DNA of 64,000 nt, from the NCBI GenBank assembly GCA_029247205.1, contig JAQWLT010000026.1, positions 1 through 64,000 of the forward strand, in the 5' to 3' direction. Shown here one piece after another: positions 8,857 through 18,300 of the stretch. Positions within the stretch are counted from its first letter, which is position 1. Every line of letters starts with the position of its first letter. The stretch is from Phycisphaerales bacterium. GTDB taxonomy: Bacteria; Planctomycetota; Phycisphaerae; Phycisphaerales; SM1A02. The notes under the pieces are model-generated. The model did not search any database, was not told the origin of the DNA, and was given only the letters and a program-made list of their open reading frames with translations. The position numbers and the translations under genes are program-made.

Positions 8857-10220
8857 ACCCAAAGTCGGGTGTTCTCCTGCATATCACCAGCTTGCCTGCC
8901 CCGCACGGCATTGGTGATCTTGGTCCGCAAGCTCGCCAGTTTGCAGACTGGGCAGCCAACACCGGGTGCGCCGCATGGCAGGTGTTGCCCATCAATCCCA
9001 TTGGTGAGGGAAACTCACCGTACTCCAGCCGAAGCGCTTTCGCGATTGAACCATTGTTGATGAGTTTGGAAGATTTGCACGCCGACGGTCTGCTCCCTCG
9101 CCGAGCGTTGGCGGCAGACGCGTTGCTCAAGAGCGGCCCATGCCGATACGCAGCTGCTCGGCGATTCAAAGCTCCGCGTATTCATCGTGCATTTGCATCA
9201 TTCGCCTCGAGCGGCGGTTTGCGTCAGGCAGCGTTTCAACACTTTGCCGATGCTCAGTCACACTGGCTAGAAGCCTGGTGCGACGATCAGCCGGGCGAGC
9301 CTGATGAACTTGCTTTTGTGCAGTACAAACTAAACGAACAATGGCTCCGACTCCGCAAGCATGCCAAGAAACAAGGCGTGAGCTTCATCGGCGATGTGCC
9401 GATCTTTGTACATGCCGACTCAACCGATGTGCGGCAGCATCCACACCTGTTTCAGCTCGATGCTCGGAACCGCCCAACGGTCGTCAGCGGTGTGCCGCCC
9501 GACGACTTCTGCCGAGCCGGCCAACGTTGGGGGCACCCACATTACAACTGGCCCGCACACCGGGCCGAACAATTTGCATGGTGGGTTGCTCGATTCCGCA
9601 GGGCGATTGAACTGTTTGACACAGTGCGTGTCGACCACTTCATTGGGTTTGTCCGGCTTTACGAAGTGAGCGCTCGAGCGAAGACAGCTCGGCGAGGCAA
9701 CTGGCGACGCACGCCCGGTCGTGCGTTACTGGAAGTACTTCTCCGTGAACTTGGATCACTCCCATTGATTGCTGAAGACCTCGGTGCGGTGACGCCTGCG
9801 GTCACGAAGTTACGCAATGACTTCGATCTTCCAGGAATGCGTATTGCGCAGTGGGGCTATGGAAGCGATACAAGCAAAGATCTTCCTGAGCGATTCCCAA
9901 CGCGATGTGTCTGCTATCCGGGAACGCACGACAATGACACAATCGCCGGGTGGTATCGAGCACTCGATCAGGAAGCAAGAAAACGGTTTCAACATGCAAC
10001 CGGCTGCGAGCGAGCCGCGGACGCGCCAGCATCGCTAATCAAGGCTTGCCTCCGTTCGCCAGCTGAATGGTGCATCATCCCAATGCAAGACATCCTCGGA
10101 CTTGGCTCAACCGCGAGGATGAACCGACCTGGGACACCAAAAAATAACTGGCGATGGCGAATGCCGCCAACCACCAATTGCGGTCTATCGCTGCATCGCG
10201 GTCAACAACAAACGCACTGA
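8853..10220 (+). CDS. malQ: 4-alpha-glucanotransferase (GH77 amylomaltase)
   Basis: A 455-residue disproportionating enzyme that transfers maltosyl or longer units between alpha-1,4-glucans and releases glucose; cytoplasmic. The N-terminal block SGVLLHITSLPAPHGIGDLG is the GH77 hallmark, followed by WQVLPINPIGEGNSPY. Catalytic residues are visible as Asp261 (VRVDHFIGF), Glu308 (LIAEDLGAV) and Asp360 (PGTHDNDT). The C-terminus has the expected NRPGTPKNNWRWR. Length is slightly short for the family but complete. GTG 8853 is chosen as the start because it overlaps the preceding TGA (GTGA); ATG 8838 would add five residues. It would process imported maltodextrins together with the phosphorylase downstream. 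Confidence 0.93.
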   Translation: MNPKSGVLLHITSLPAPHGIGDLGPQARQFADWAANTGCAAWQVLPINPIGEGNSPYSSRSAFAIEPLLMSLEDLHADGLLPRRALAADALLKSGPCRYAAARRFKAPRIHRAFASFASSGGLRQAAFQHFADAQSHWLEAWCDDQPGEPDELAFVQYKLNEQWLRLRKHAKKQGVSFIGDVPIFVHADSTDVRQHPHLFQLDARNRPTVVSGVPPDDFCRAGQRWGHPHYNWPAHRAEQFAWWVARFRRAIELFDTVRVDHFIGFVRLYEVSARAKTARRGNWRRTPGRALLEVLLRELGSLPLIAEDLGAVTPAVTKLRNDFDLPGMRIAQWGYGSDTSKDLPERFPTRCVCYPGTHDNDTIAGWYRALDQEARKRFQHATGCERAADAPASLIKACLRSPAEWCIIPMQDILGLGSTARMNRPGTPKNNWRWRMPPTTNCGLSLHRGQQQTH

Positions 10221-10274
10221 ACTCAGCATTGCTTGCTGAGTAAGCGCATCAGGCGTCTGGAGGTCACCTGTACT

Positions 10275-12374
10275 ATGCCTAGGATGAGAGCAAGTGACGG
10301 GCGGGCGGCATTACGAGCGTTGGCGATGGATCTTCGGTGGGCTTGGATTGAGCCTATGCGTCGGCCGTTTTCGATGCTGCAGCCACGAATTTGGATCGCC
10401 TCCAATGAGAACCCCCTCGCCGTCCTGTCCGCAACCTCAGACGCATACCTCGAGCAGCGGCTCCATGAAACAGCCTTCAAGCGAGTTCTTGATGCCGCCA
10501 TCACCGCGAAGGATCGAGACGATCGGCGGGAGCGATGGTTTGACCGCGCTCGGCAGACCGGAGAGCGGGCCATGCGAATCGCCTATGTCTGCTCGGAGTT
10601 CGCCATCCATGAGTGCATGCAGCAATACTCTGGCGGACTCGGTGTACTCGCGGGAGACCATCTAAAGTCCTGCGCAGACCTTGGTATTCCGCTCACTGGC
10701 TTTGGCCTGCTCTATCGCCAAGGGTACTACCAACAGGAACTTCGGCGCGATGGGACGACGCGTGTCGTTGAGCCTCTATGGTCATTCGATGACCTCCCCA
10801 TTTCTGACACTGGCAAACAAATCAGTTGTCCTATTGGCCGCACTGCTGTCGATGCGCGCATCATGCACATTGCCATAGGCGGCTGCGACCTCTACCTGCT
10901 CGACACTGATCTCACATCAAATCGAAAGCCTGACCGCGAACTCACCCGCGGTCTGTACAGGGGCGACCCGGAACTGCGGCTTCGCCAGCAAGCACTACTT
11001 GGCATCGGGGCCGTACACGCTGCCAAGGCTATGGGACTCAGCCCAACCGTGTGGCATCTCAACGAAGGCCACGCAGCCTTCTGTGGTCTTGAACGAATTG
11101 CACGCGCCGTCGAGTCAGGTACCGCACTGGATGTTGCGGAGCGCAACATCGCCACACAGACAGTCTTTACGACGCATACCCCAGTTGCCGCAGGACATGA
11201 TCGGTATGACCTCGGCCGCTGCACCGAACTGCTCCGACCTACACTCCGCCGCGCTGGCATGCGACGCAGCGACCTCGCCAGGCTCGGCCAAGAAGGTGGA
11301 CCGTCCGGGCCACTCTGCATGACAGTGTTGGCCCTGCGTCTGTCCACGCACGTCAATGGTGTTGCAGCACTGCACGGAGAGGTCAGCCGCGACATGTGGA
11401 AGGATGTCTACGGCTGCGAAGCAGACGAAGTGCCTATCCACCACATCACCAATGGCGTACATCCCGGCACATGGATGCCGCCCGCATCGGCCGACTTTTG
11501 GCGAACTGAAATTGGCCTCCGACCGACGAGGTCCGTGCCGCGTTGCCGTACTTGGGCAAAGGCAGTCGACGCCGACCCAGTTCGTTTCTGGAAACTACGG
11601 CAATCACTCCGTAGCCGGCTTGTACACGTCGCGCGTGAGCGATTGGTCGAGCAAGCACGCCGACGAGGTGAGGGCGAGGCCGGCATCGCAGTCGCCAGAG
11701 CATCACTACGCGATGACGCGCTCACCATTGGCTTCGCTCGCCGTTTCGCAACGTACAAGAGAGCACCGTTGCTCTTTCACGATCTTGAACGGCTCGATGC
11801 AATTCTCAGTAACGCCACCAAGCCAGTGCAAGTCCTCTTCGCAGGCAAAGCACATCCACTGGACAAACCCGGACAAGCATTCGCCAAGCGTGTGCACGAA
11901 ATGACCCAGCGTCCATCGCTGCAAGGAACGGTCATACTGCTTGAGGAATATGACATGGGCCTCGGCCGTGTACTCACCGCAGGTTGTGACGTCTGGCTCA
12001 ACACGCCCATTCGCCCGCATGAAGCGAGCGGTACCAGTGGCATGAAGGGGCCCCTCAGCGGAGGGCTGAACCTGTCAATCTCTGACGGCTGGTGGCCGGA
12101 GGCAGCCGATGGCACCAATGGCTGGACCATCGACGGGGAATCTGAACAACTTGGTGATCGTGAACGCGACACCGCCGACGCCAAAGCCCTCTATGAATTG
12201 CTTGAGACCACCTTGGTGCCATTGTTTCATGAACGCGACGACCAGGACCTCCCACGTGGCTGGATTAACTTCGCCCTTCAATCGGCCGCCACAGTGAATG
12301 AAGCCTTCTCGAGCCATCGAATGCTTGCCGAATACGTAAAATGGGGCTATCGCCCAGCTCATCGAGGCGACTAG
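10275..12374 (+). CDS. glgP: alpha-glucan phosphorylase (GT35, short AgP type)
   Basis: A 699-residue PLP enzyme that phosphorolyses alpha-1,4-glucans to glucose-1-phosphate in the cytoplasm. It is of the short, DUF3417-containing type: the N-terminus has RALAMDLRWAWIEP, followed by YVCSEFAIHECMQQYSGGLG, where the family signature is xSxEFGIxxxxxxYSGGLG. The PLP lysine is Lys591 in EASGTSGMKGPLSGG. Other family blocks are HLNEGHAAFCGLERI, FTTHTPVAAGHDRYD and FARRFATYKRAPLL. An in-frame TTG at 10233 exists, but ATG 10275 (or 10284) fits the family N-terminus better. It lies about 55 bp after malQ in the same orientation, completing the intracellular degradation route. Confidence 0.92.
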   Translation: MPRMRASDGRAALRALAMDLRWAWIEPMRRPFSMLQPRIWIASNENPLAVLSATSDAYLEQRLHETAFKRVLDAAITAKDRDDRRERWFDRARQTGERAMRIAYVCSEFAIHECMQQYSGGLGVLAGDHLKSCADLGIPLTGFGLLYRQGYYQQELRRDGTTRVVEPLWSFDDLPISDTGKQISCPIGRTAVDARIMHIAIGGCDLYLLDTDLTSNRKPDRELTRGLYRGDPELRLRQQALLGIGAVHAAKAMGLSPTVWHLNEGHAAFCGLERIARAVESGTALDVAERNIATQTVFTTHTPVAAGHDRYDLGRCTELLRPTLRRAGMRRSDLARLGQEGGPSGPLCMTVLALRLSTHVNGVAALHGEVSRDMWKDVYGCEADEVPIHHITNGVHPGTWMPPASADFWRTEIGLRPTRSVPRCRTWAKAVDADPVRFWKLRQSLRSRLVHVARERLVEQARRRGEGEAGIAVARASLRDDALTIGFARRFATYKRAPLLFHDLERLDAILSNATKPVQVLFAGKAHPLDKPGQAFAKRVHEMTQRPSLQGTVILLEEYDMGLGRVLTAGCDVWLNTPIRPHEASGTSGMKGPLSGGLNLSISDGWWPEAADGTNGWTIDGESEQLGDRERDTADAKALYELLETTLVPLFHERDDQDLPRGWINFALQSAATVNEAFSSHRMLAEYVKWGYRPAHRGD

Positions 12375-12395
12375 GCCTCAATCTATGTGTTTTTT
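12364..12395 (+). terminator. weak possible terminator after the phosphorylase
   Basis: GAGGC (12364-12368) can pair with GCCTC (12375-12379) around a 6-nt loop that includes the stop codon. A run of T starts about ten bases after the stem. The stem is short and the T run is distant, so this is tentative. Confidence 0.25.
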
Positions 12396-12503
12396 CCCTC
12401 GCCTTCAGCATCGTTCTGATCTACTTTAAAAGGCTGTAATGCGGATTTGGCTCGCCGTGCGACCCCGCGTGATACTTAAGAGAAGAGCAAGGACTACACC
12501 ATC

Positions 12504-13643
12504 ATGACTACTTTCATTACCACTGGCCTTTCGGTGATACTTGGCGCTGGTATCGCGGCTGCAGGCTCCCCCCCTATTGTCGATGGCACAATGGATGCCG
12601 CATATGGACTAGCTGCTGCAATACAGAACAACAGCACCGGCTTCGGCGATAATGACTCGGACCACCCTGGCTTGGCGAACGGATCAGAGATCAATGGTGC
12701 AGTTGCCACTGTTGAAGGCGGTAGTTTGTTTATTCACCTCGGCGGAAACATCCAGAGCAATTTCAACAAGATCGAGGTCTTCATCGACGCCCGCGATGGC
12801 GGACAAAACAAGATCCTCGGCATCAACCCTGACGTCGGCTTCGGTGCGTTGCAACGCATGGGCGATGACGGCTCGGGCAACGGTCTGACCTTCGACGCCG
12901 ACTTCGAAGCCGATCTGTACTTGTCGATCGCGTGCGGCGACAATGGATTAGGCACCGGCATCGTCTCCTATGTCGACTACGCCGAATTGAGTACCACGGG
13001 AAATGGCTTCGGAGCCTATGCAGGCTCGGGCAGCACGTATGTACTCGACGGCGTTCCCATCCATGAGCCCAGTGTTGGCGATTATGGCATTGGCGTAGCG
13101 ATCAATAACTTCAACGGCGGCGGCGTTATCGGCGGCGACGGTGCTGACTGCGGTCATCCTGACGGAGTGGTCGTTACAACCGGCATCGAGATAGAGATCC
13201 CTTTGTTTCTTATCGATTGGGATTTTGAAGGCCTCCCCTTTGACAACGTCAAGATCTGCGCCTTTGTCAACTCAGAGAATCATGACTATGTGTCGAACCA
13301 AGTCATCGGTGGACTCGGTGGATCTGCCAACCTCGGCGATCCACGCAGCGTGGATTTCAACCTCACTGACGGCAACCAATACTTCACAATCGGTGACGTT
13401 GCCGATTCGTGCATTCCTGCTGTAATCGGCGCCTGCTGCTTCGCCAATGGTGAATGCTGGGAAGGCGTCACCGACGAGCACTGCGACACAAACCGCGGCC
13501 TCTGGATCGGCGAAGACCTGACCTGTGCCGATTGCAATATCGGTGGTGGCAACGACTGCCCGACCGATGTCAATAACACTGGCACGACCGATGTTGACGA
13601 CCTGCTTGAAATCATCGGCAGCTTCGGTGCGATATGCCCCTGA
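12504..13643 (+). CDS. secreted protein with C-terminal Cys-rich and EF-hand (dockerin-like) tail
   Basis: A 379-residue exported protein of unknown function. A signal peptide (ITTGLSVILGAGIAAAGS) is followed by IVDGTMDAAYG, a start typical of carbohydrate-binding (CBM9-like) or similar beta-sandwich modules in secreted proteins. The body is rich in Gly, Asp and Asn, with no catalytic motif that I recognise. The end has a Cys module (ACCFANGECWEGV, CADCN) and then CPTDVNNTGTTDVDDLLEIIG, one EF-hand-like repeat closing with ICP. The downstream amylase carries a related tail. ATG 12504 has AAGGA 10 nt upstream. It sits between the phosphorylase and a secreted GH13, so a role in starch binding or cell-surface anchoring is plausible but inferred. 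Confidence 0.75.
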   Translation: MTTFITTGLSVILGAGIAAAGSPPIVDGTMDAAYGLAAAIQNNSTGFGDNDSDHPGLANGSEINGAVATVEGGSLFIHLGGNIQSNFNKIEVFIDARDGGQNKILGINPDVGFGALQRMGDDGSGNGLTFDADFEADLYLSIACGDNGLGTGIVSYVDYAELSTTGNGFGAYAGSGSTYVLDGVPIHEPSVGDYGIGVAINNFNGGGVIGGDGADCGHPDGVVVTTGIEIEIPLFLIDWDFEGLPFDNVKICAFVNSENHDYVSNQVIGGLGGSANLGDPRSVDFNLTDGNQYFTIGDVADSCIPAVIGACCFANGECWEGVTDEHCDTNRGLWIGEDLTCADCNIGGGNDCPTDVNNTGTTDVDDLLEIIGSFGAICP

Positions 13644-13669
13644 TGCCCACGGATTAATCTCACCTCAGC

Positions 13670-13695
13670 ACCCCCGCGGCCAATGCCGCGGGGGT
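13670..13695 (+). terminator. strong GC hairpin after the secreted-protein gene
   Basis: A perfect 11-bp stem (ACCCCCGCGGC / GCCGCGGGGGT) with a CAAT tetraloop lies 26 bp after the stop codon. No T run follows, so it may be a Rho-assisted terminator or an mRNA-stabilising hairpin. It separates the upstream genes from the secreted amylase. Confidence 0.6.
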
Positions 13696-13750
13696 CGCCG
13701 TTACTACTCAAAGAAAATCCACCATACGGGGGTATACTCGGAAGTTGACC

Positions 13751-15769
13751 ATGCGACTATTCGTTCAACTCATGTTCGCGATCGGCCTACTGACCGGGCT
13801 CGGCCCAGCCTTCGCCGCTGCCCCCTCCGAACGGCCGGGCATGGGCGCGACGGTCTACCAAGACACAGATGGCTGGGGAACGACCTTCCGAACATGGGCC
13901 CCCAATGCTGATGCCGTCTATGTGAGCGGCTCCTTCAATGGATGGGCGACCAACACACACCCATTGACAATGGAAGGCGATGATTTGTGGAGCATCGATG
14001 TCCCGGGTGTGTGGGCTGGGCACGAGTACCAGTTCATTATGCTCAATGACAGCAACACCCACTGGCGGAATGACCCGTGGGCTCGCAAACTGACCAGTTC
14101 CAACGGCCAGTCGATCATCGTCAACCCAGAGCAGTACCAATGGCAACACGAGATGGTCACACCAAACTGGAACGAGTTGGTCATCTATGAGATGCACACT
14201 GGCACCTTCGGCACGTCGGAGGGCGGTCCATTCCCGGGCAACTTCCCGGGCGTACAAGCACATCTAGATCATCTTCAAAACCTCGGCATCAATGCCATCG
14301 AGTTACTTCCCCTCAATGAGTTCGCTGGTGACCAGTCTTGGGGCTACAACCCTGGCCACATTTTCTCGGTCGAGAGTTATTACGGCGGACCTCAGCAACT
14401 CAAGCAACTGATCGATGACTGCCACCAACGGGGCATTGCTGTGCTCGTCGACGTCGTCTACAACCACCTTGGCCCCACTGATCTTGGCTGCTGGCAATAT
14501 GACGGGTGGAGCGAAAACGACGGCGGTGGCATCTATTTCTACAACGATGAGCGTGCTGCCACGCCATGGGGCGATACACGCCCCAACTTTGGACGCACCG
14601 AAGTACGCCAATTTCTGCGTGACGCAGCCGTGCAGTGGCTCGACGAGTACCACGTTGATGGCCTACGCGTTGACGGTACTCGCTGGATCGAGTGGACCGA
14701 CGTGGGCAATAACCCAGATGGTTGGTCTTGGATGCAGTGGCTCAATGAAGAACTCGACTCGCTCTATCCAGGCAAGTTGATCACCGCTGAAGACATGAGT
14801 AATAATCACTGGATTACAAAGCCCACCAGCGAAGATGGCGCGGGCTTTGACGCGCAGTGGGATCCATGGTTTGTGCACCCCGTCCGCCAAGTCATTGAAG
14901 AGAGCAATGATGATTACCGCAACATGTGGGACATCAAAGACGCGATCACGTTCAACTACAACGACTCGCCCTTTCAACGCGTCATCTTTACCGAGTCACA
15001 TGATGAAGTCGCCAATGGTCGCACCCGAGTACCTGAGGCCATCTGGCCAGGCAATGCCGACTCGTACTACTCAAAAAAACGCTCAACACTCGCCGCTGGT
15101 GTCGTGTTCACCTCGCCCGGGATCCCAATGATCTTCCAGGGGCAGGAGTTTCTTGAGGATGGTTGGTTCAGTGACGCCGAAGCACTCGACTGGGAACGTG
15201 CTGAAATGTACACCGGCATCACAGACTTGTACCGCGATCTCATCGCACTTCGACTCAACAGCGGCGGCAACTCACGTGGCCTCATGGGCGAAAATGTCAA
15301 CGTGCACCATGTGAATGATTGGGACAATGTCATCGCCTGGCATCGGTGGATGGATGGCGGTGAAGGCGATGATGTCGTCGTATTGGCTAATTTTAAGAAC
15401 CTGGCGTGGGGCGATTACCGCATTGGCTTCCCTCGCGGGGGTACCTGGAAAGTACGATTCAATAGTGACTGGCAAGGATATGACGAAGAATTCGGCGGGA
15501 CCGCAAGCGACGACATCGTCGTCGACGCAATAGAGCAGGATGGGATGCCCTATAGCGCTTCACTAGAGTTTGGAGCGGACTCAATGATCATTCTGTCACA
15601 GTCCCCCGCGTGCCCGACTGACCAAAATGATGACGGCACCGTAAATGTCAATGATATTCTGGCAGTTATTGCAGCCTGGGGCACACCCGATGCGGATGTC
15701 ACTGGTGATGGCCAAACGAATGTAGACGATCTTCTGCTCACCATTGGAGCCTTTGGCGACTGCCCATGA
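13751..15769 (+). CDS. secreted GH13 amylase, branching-enzyme-like, with two dockerin-like repeats
   Basis: A 672-residue exported alpha-glucan-active enzyme. Order: signal peptide (LFVQLMFAIGLLTGLGPAFA), CBM48-like domain (about 30-115: TTFRTWAPNADAVYVSGSFN), GH13 barrel, beta domain, and a C-terminal tail. Catalytic residues are Asp308 (DGLRVDGTRWI), Glu347 (LITAEDMSN) and Asp418 (FTESHDEVANG). The layout YEMHTGTFG / LPLNEFAGDQSWGYNP resembles branching enzymes and maltooligosyltrehalose hydrolases. The exported location argues for starch hydrolysis or transglycosylation outside the cell. The tail has two EF-hand-like repeats, DQNDDGTVNVNDILAVIAAWG and DVTGDGQTNVDDLLLTIGAFG, bracketed by CP pairs. 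ATG 13751 is chosen over TTG 13745. The stop overlaps the next start (ATGA). Whether it is an amylase or a branching enzyme cannot be settled by eye. Confidence 0.87.
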   Translation: MRLFVQLMFAIGLLTGLGPAFAAAPSERPGMGATVYQDTDGWGTTFRTWAPNADAVYVSGSFNGWATNTHPLTMEGDDLWSIDVPGVWAGHEYQFIMLNDSNTHWRNDPWARKLTSSNGQSIIVNPEQYQWQHEMVTPNWNELVIYEMHTGTFGTSEGGPFPGNFPGVQAHLDHLQNLGINAIELLPLNEFAGDQSWGYNPGHIFSVESYYGGPQQLKQLIDDCHQRGIAVLVDVVYNHLGPTDLGCWQYDGWSENDGGGIYFYNDERAATPWGDTRPNFGRTEVRQFLRDAAVQWLDEYHVDGLRVDGTRWIEWTDVGNNPDGWSWMQWLNEELDSLYPGKLITAEDMSNNHWITKPTSEDGAGFDAQWDPWFVHPVRQVIEESNDDYRNMWDIKDAITFNYNDSPFQRVIFTESHDEVANGRTRVPEAIWPGNADSYYSKKRSTLAAGVVFTSPGIPMIFQGQEFLEDGWFSDAEALDWERAEMYTGITDLYRDLIALRLNSGGNSRGLMGENVNVHHVNDWDNVIAWHRWMDGGEGDDVVVLANFKNLAWGDYRIGFPRGGTWKVRFNSDWQGYDEEFGGTASDDIVVDAIEQDGMPYSASLEFGADSMIILSQSPACPTDQNDDGTVNVNDILAVIAAWGTPDADVTGDGQTNVDDLLLTIGAFGDCP

Positions 15770-16737
15770 ACTTGACTTCACCTGCCCGACGCGGCTTTAC
15801 CATTATGGAACTGCTGGCGGTGCTCACGATACTTGCTGTTTTGGCGTCAATGGTGCTTGTCGCCGTCCGAAGTTTGGATAGCGCGGCGATGTCAGCATCG
15901 GACCTTGCGCGGCAACGTCAAATATCTATTGCGAACTCGCAACATGCGGCGGGCAATGACAGCCGGCTACTGCACCCTCGCACCGAACCAGATGACGGTC
16001 AATTCAATCAGATGGGGTCTGATCCGCTGTACGACCTCAGCGGACGCACGCCCGACGAACTCAATAAGGATGTTCGTACTCGAATGTGGGTCCGCGCATT
16101 CAATGACGATGCAGGACAACGGCTTGAGTCATTGGATGGCAATACCATTTCTGCTGAACGACCTTCAGCACTGTCTGATGGTGCGGCTTGGGAATACCTT
16201 GACGGCAATCTCGACACGTACCGATCCCCGATCGACTCGTCTAAGCGACTTCGCTCCTACTCACTCAACGCGTATGTCGGCGTCAATATGACAGCGGATG
16301 ACGCGTACTTCAGTGCTGGCAACCCGCTCGACCCATACGGCGGCAACTTCATCAAGTACGCAGTCGGCTGTCCGACCATGATGGGCGTAAAGCAGGCAAG
16401 CCGCACAATGTGCAGCATCGCCGAGGATGACCCCGGCGAATCAGGCCACCCCCCCGGCCGCAATTTCAATGGCTTCCTCATTCACCCGAATCAAGCAATC
16501 GGCGAGTTCGAGAACTTTCAGATGTGGTACGACCGACCTGGCCTATGGGACCCGACCCGCATCAACTTGTCGAATATGGATGGGTCAACGACTTCACTTG
16601 ACGTGGTGACCCCGAATCTCCCAAGCATCCTCGACTCGCACCGCGTTGTCTATGACTGTCCTGAGATTCGCCAACTGCAGCAGCGACTGCTCCCTGGCGT
16701 ACTCGAGTTCCGCAGCGCCGACGATCTCCCCGACTGA
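15766..16737 (+). CDS. pseudopilin-like protein (type II secretion/pilin N-terminus)
   Basis: A 323-residue protein starting with a prepilin signature: RRGFTIMELLAVLTILAVLA, with cleavage expected after the Gly and Glu at +5, followed by a hydrophobic helix of about 20 residues. The rest is hydrophilic, with no recognised domain. Proteins of this kind are abundant in planctomycetes and are exported and anchored through the pilin helix. The start codon overlaps the amylase stop (ATGA, 15766-15769), so it is co-translated with a secreted starch enzyme. That suggests a surface or secretion role tied to it. The 3' end is 10 bp from the convergent aminotransferase gene. Confidence 0.75.
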   Translation: MNLTSPARRGFTIMELLAVLTILAVLASMVLVAVRSLDSAAMSASDLARQRQISIANSQHAAGNDSRLLHPRTEPDDGQFNQMGSDPLYDLSGRTPDELNKDVRTRMWVRAFNDDAGQRLESLDGNTISAERPSALSDGAAWEYLDGNLDTYRSPIDSSKRLRSYSLNAYVGVNMTADDAYFSAGNPLDPYGGNFIKYAVGCPTMMGVKQASRTMCSIAEDDPGESGHPPGRNFNGFLIHPNQAIGEFENFQMWYDRPGLWDPTRINLSNMDGSTTSLDVVTPNLPSILDSHRVVYDCPEIRQLQQRLLPGVLEFRSADDLPD

Positions 16738-16747
16738 TCTTCGCCAA

Positions 16748-18076
16748 TCAGGGAAGCGTCGCAGCATGTGCTGATCGCACGGCCTCGGCCGTGCGGTTCA
16801 ACAACTCATCGAGTTCCTCAAACGACATCGTCAGTGGCAAACGGAATCGCATCGAGTCGGTGCCGCATGGCAGCGTCATCGTCTTGCGGTCAAAGAGTGC
16901 CGTAATCGCAGCAGCGCGGTGCTCGGCGCTCGGGAAGGTGACCGCAACGAGCGTGCCGCGTCCACGAATATTGCCAAAGGCATTCGTGTCGCGGGCGATC
17001 GAACGCAGGCCATCCATGAGTCGGTCCCCAAGTGCTGCTGCGTGCTCAGCAAGGCCGTCCTGCACAATGATCTCGATGAATCGCCGTGATCGAACCATAT
17101 CCACGAGGTTGCCACCCCACGTCGAGTTGATGCGACTAGAAACCTTGAAGACATTCTGCTCAACATCGTCGACCTTGCCGCCGGCATAGATACCGCAAAT
17201 CTGCGACTTCTTGCCGAAAGCAACGACGTCAGGTGCGACGCCGAGATGCTGCCAGAACCATGGCTTACCGGAACCGAAGAAACCGGTCTGCACCTCGTCA
17301 AATGCCAGTAGGCAGTCGTGCTGATCTGCGTACTGGCGAAGTTTCGCTAGGAATTCTGGGCGGAAGTGATTGTCGCCGCCCTCGCCCTGCATTGGCTCGA
17401 TGAGAATCGCGGCAATACGGTCGGCACTCTCTGCAAATGCGGCATCGAGCTGCTCATAAGCCTTTTCTTCTTCGGCTTCGATGTCGTTGCACACATTGCC
17501 ATCCATGTCGAATTGACACACCGGATTGTGAATGCGTGGCCATGGGAATCGGGGAAACAGGCCGACCTTGTCAGGTAGCGTGTTCGTGCAACTCATCGTG
17601 TACCCGGTACGTCCATGGAAGGCTTGCTTGAAATGCACAATCGACAAGTCATTGCAATCGGCCAAGTAGTCGGTGCGGCCCAGTCGCCGTGCCTTCCAAT
17701 CGAAAGCTGTCTTCATCGCATTCTCAACAGCCAGTCCGCCACCGGCCACCCAGAAGTGGTGTGGGAATCCGTCGGGTGTGACGTGTGTGGCAAAGGTCCG
17801 CACAAAGTCGGCCATCTCGGCGGTGTACAAGTCGGCATTGGCGACATTGGACTGAGCTGCGCGCATGAGTGCTGCCTCGAAGGCCGGCTCTCTCATGCCC
17901 GGATGATTGAACCCGATTGGCCACGAAGCGAAGCATGTGAAAGCGTCGAGATAGGTGTCGCCCGAAGCGGAATCGTGAATCCACGAGCCCTGAGACTTCT
18001 CCAAGTCGACGACAAGCGGATACCCATCCACAAGTTGGTGGCGAGAAAGGCTCTGTAGAACGTCGCTAGCCTGCAT
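16748..18076 (-). CDS. lat: L-lysine 6-aminotransferase
   Basis: A 442-residue class III PLP aminotransferase that moves the epsilon-amino group of lysine to 2-oxoglutarate, giving aminoadipate semialdehyde. Characteristic Lat segments are visible: DAFTCFASWPIGFNHPGM, FWVAGGGLAVENAMKTAFDW, ILIEPMQGEGGDNHF, AFDEVQTGFFGSG and the PLP-lysine region DVVAFGKKSQICG. The start is set by AAGGAGG 8 nt before ATG 18076; the frame is open further upstream without such a site. No partner for lysine catabolism (for example aminoadipate semialdehyde dehydrogenase) is nearby, and no beta-lactam or ectoine cluster either. General lysine use is therefore the simplest role. Confidence 0.9.
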   Translation of the reverse strand: MQASDVLQSLSRHQLVDGYPLVVDLEKSQGSWIHDSASGDTYLDAFTCFASWPIGFNHPGMREPAFEAALMRAAQSNVANADLYTAEMADFVRTFATHVTPDGFPHHFWVAGGGLAVENAMKTAFDWKARRLGRTDYLADCNDLSIVHFKQAFHGRTGYTMSCTNTLPDKVGLFPRFPWPRIHNPVCQFDMDGNVCNDIEAEEEKAYEQLDAAFAESADRIAAILIEPMQGEGGDNHFRPEFLAKLRQYADQHDCLLAFDEVQTGFFGSGKPWFWQHLGVAPDVVAFGKKSQICGIYAGGKVDDVEQNVFKVSSRINSTWGGNLVDMVRSRRFIEIIVQDGLAEHAAALGDRLMDGLRSIARDTNAFGNIRGRGTLVAVTFPSAEHRAAAITALFDRKTMTLPCGTDSMRFRLPLTMSFEELDELLNRTAEAVRSAHAATLP

Positions 18077-18300
18077 GAGGGCTTCCTCCTTAGTGGGCAC
18101 CATGACTACTGGGAAAGGGCCAAGCCGGGGATTGTACACGGGCGAACCTGCATTTGAGCCCCCGCTTCTTTCCGCTCCAAAGGGACATTCGGCGGGGAAA
18201 ACGTCTCTGCGTCTTGACGTTGGCCCGCTAGGTGGAGAAACTCCCTTGCTCGACCCTTTGACATTTGGCCGACAACGGCCCCGCCTGGAGAGTGTTCCCA

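Noticed and set aside
18077..18300. TACAAT (18131-18136, minus) as a -10 box for lat
   Set aside because: There is no matching -35 box at 16-18 bp.
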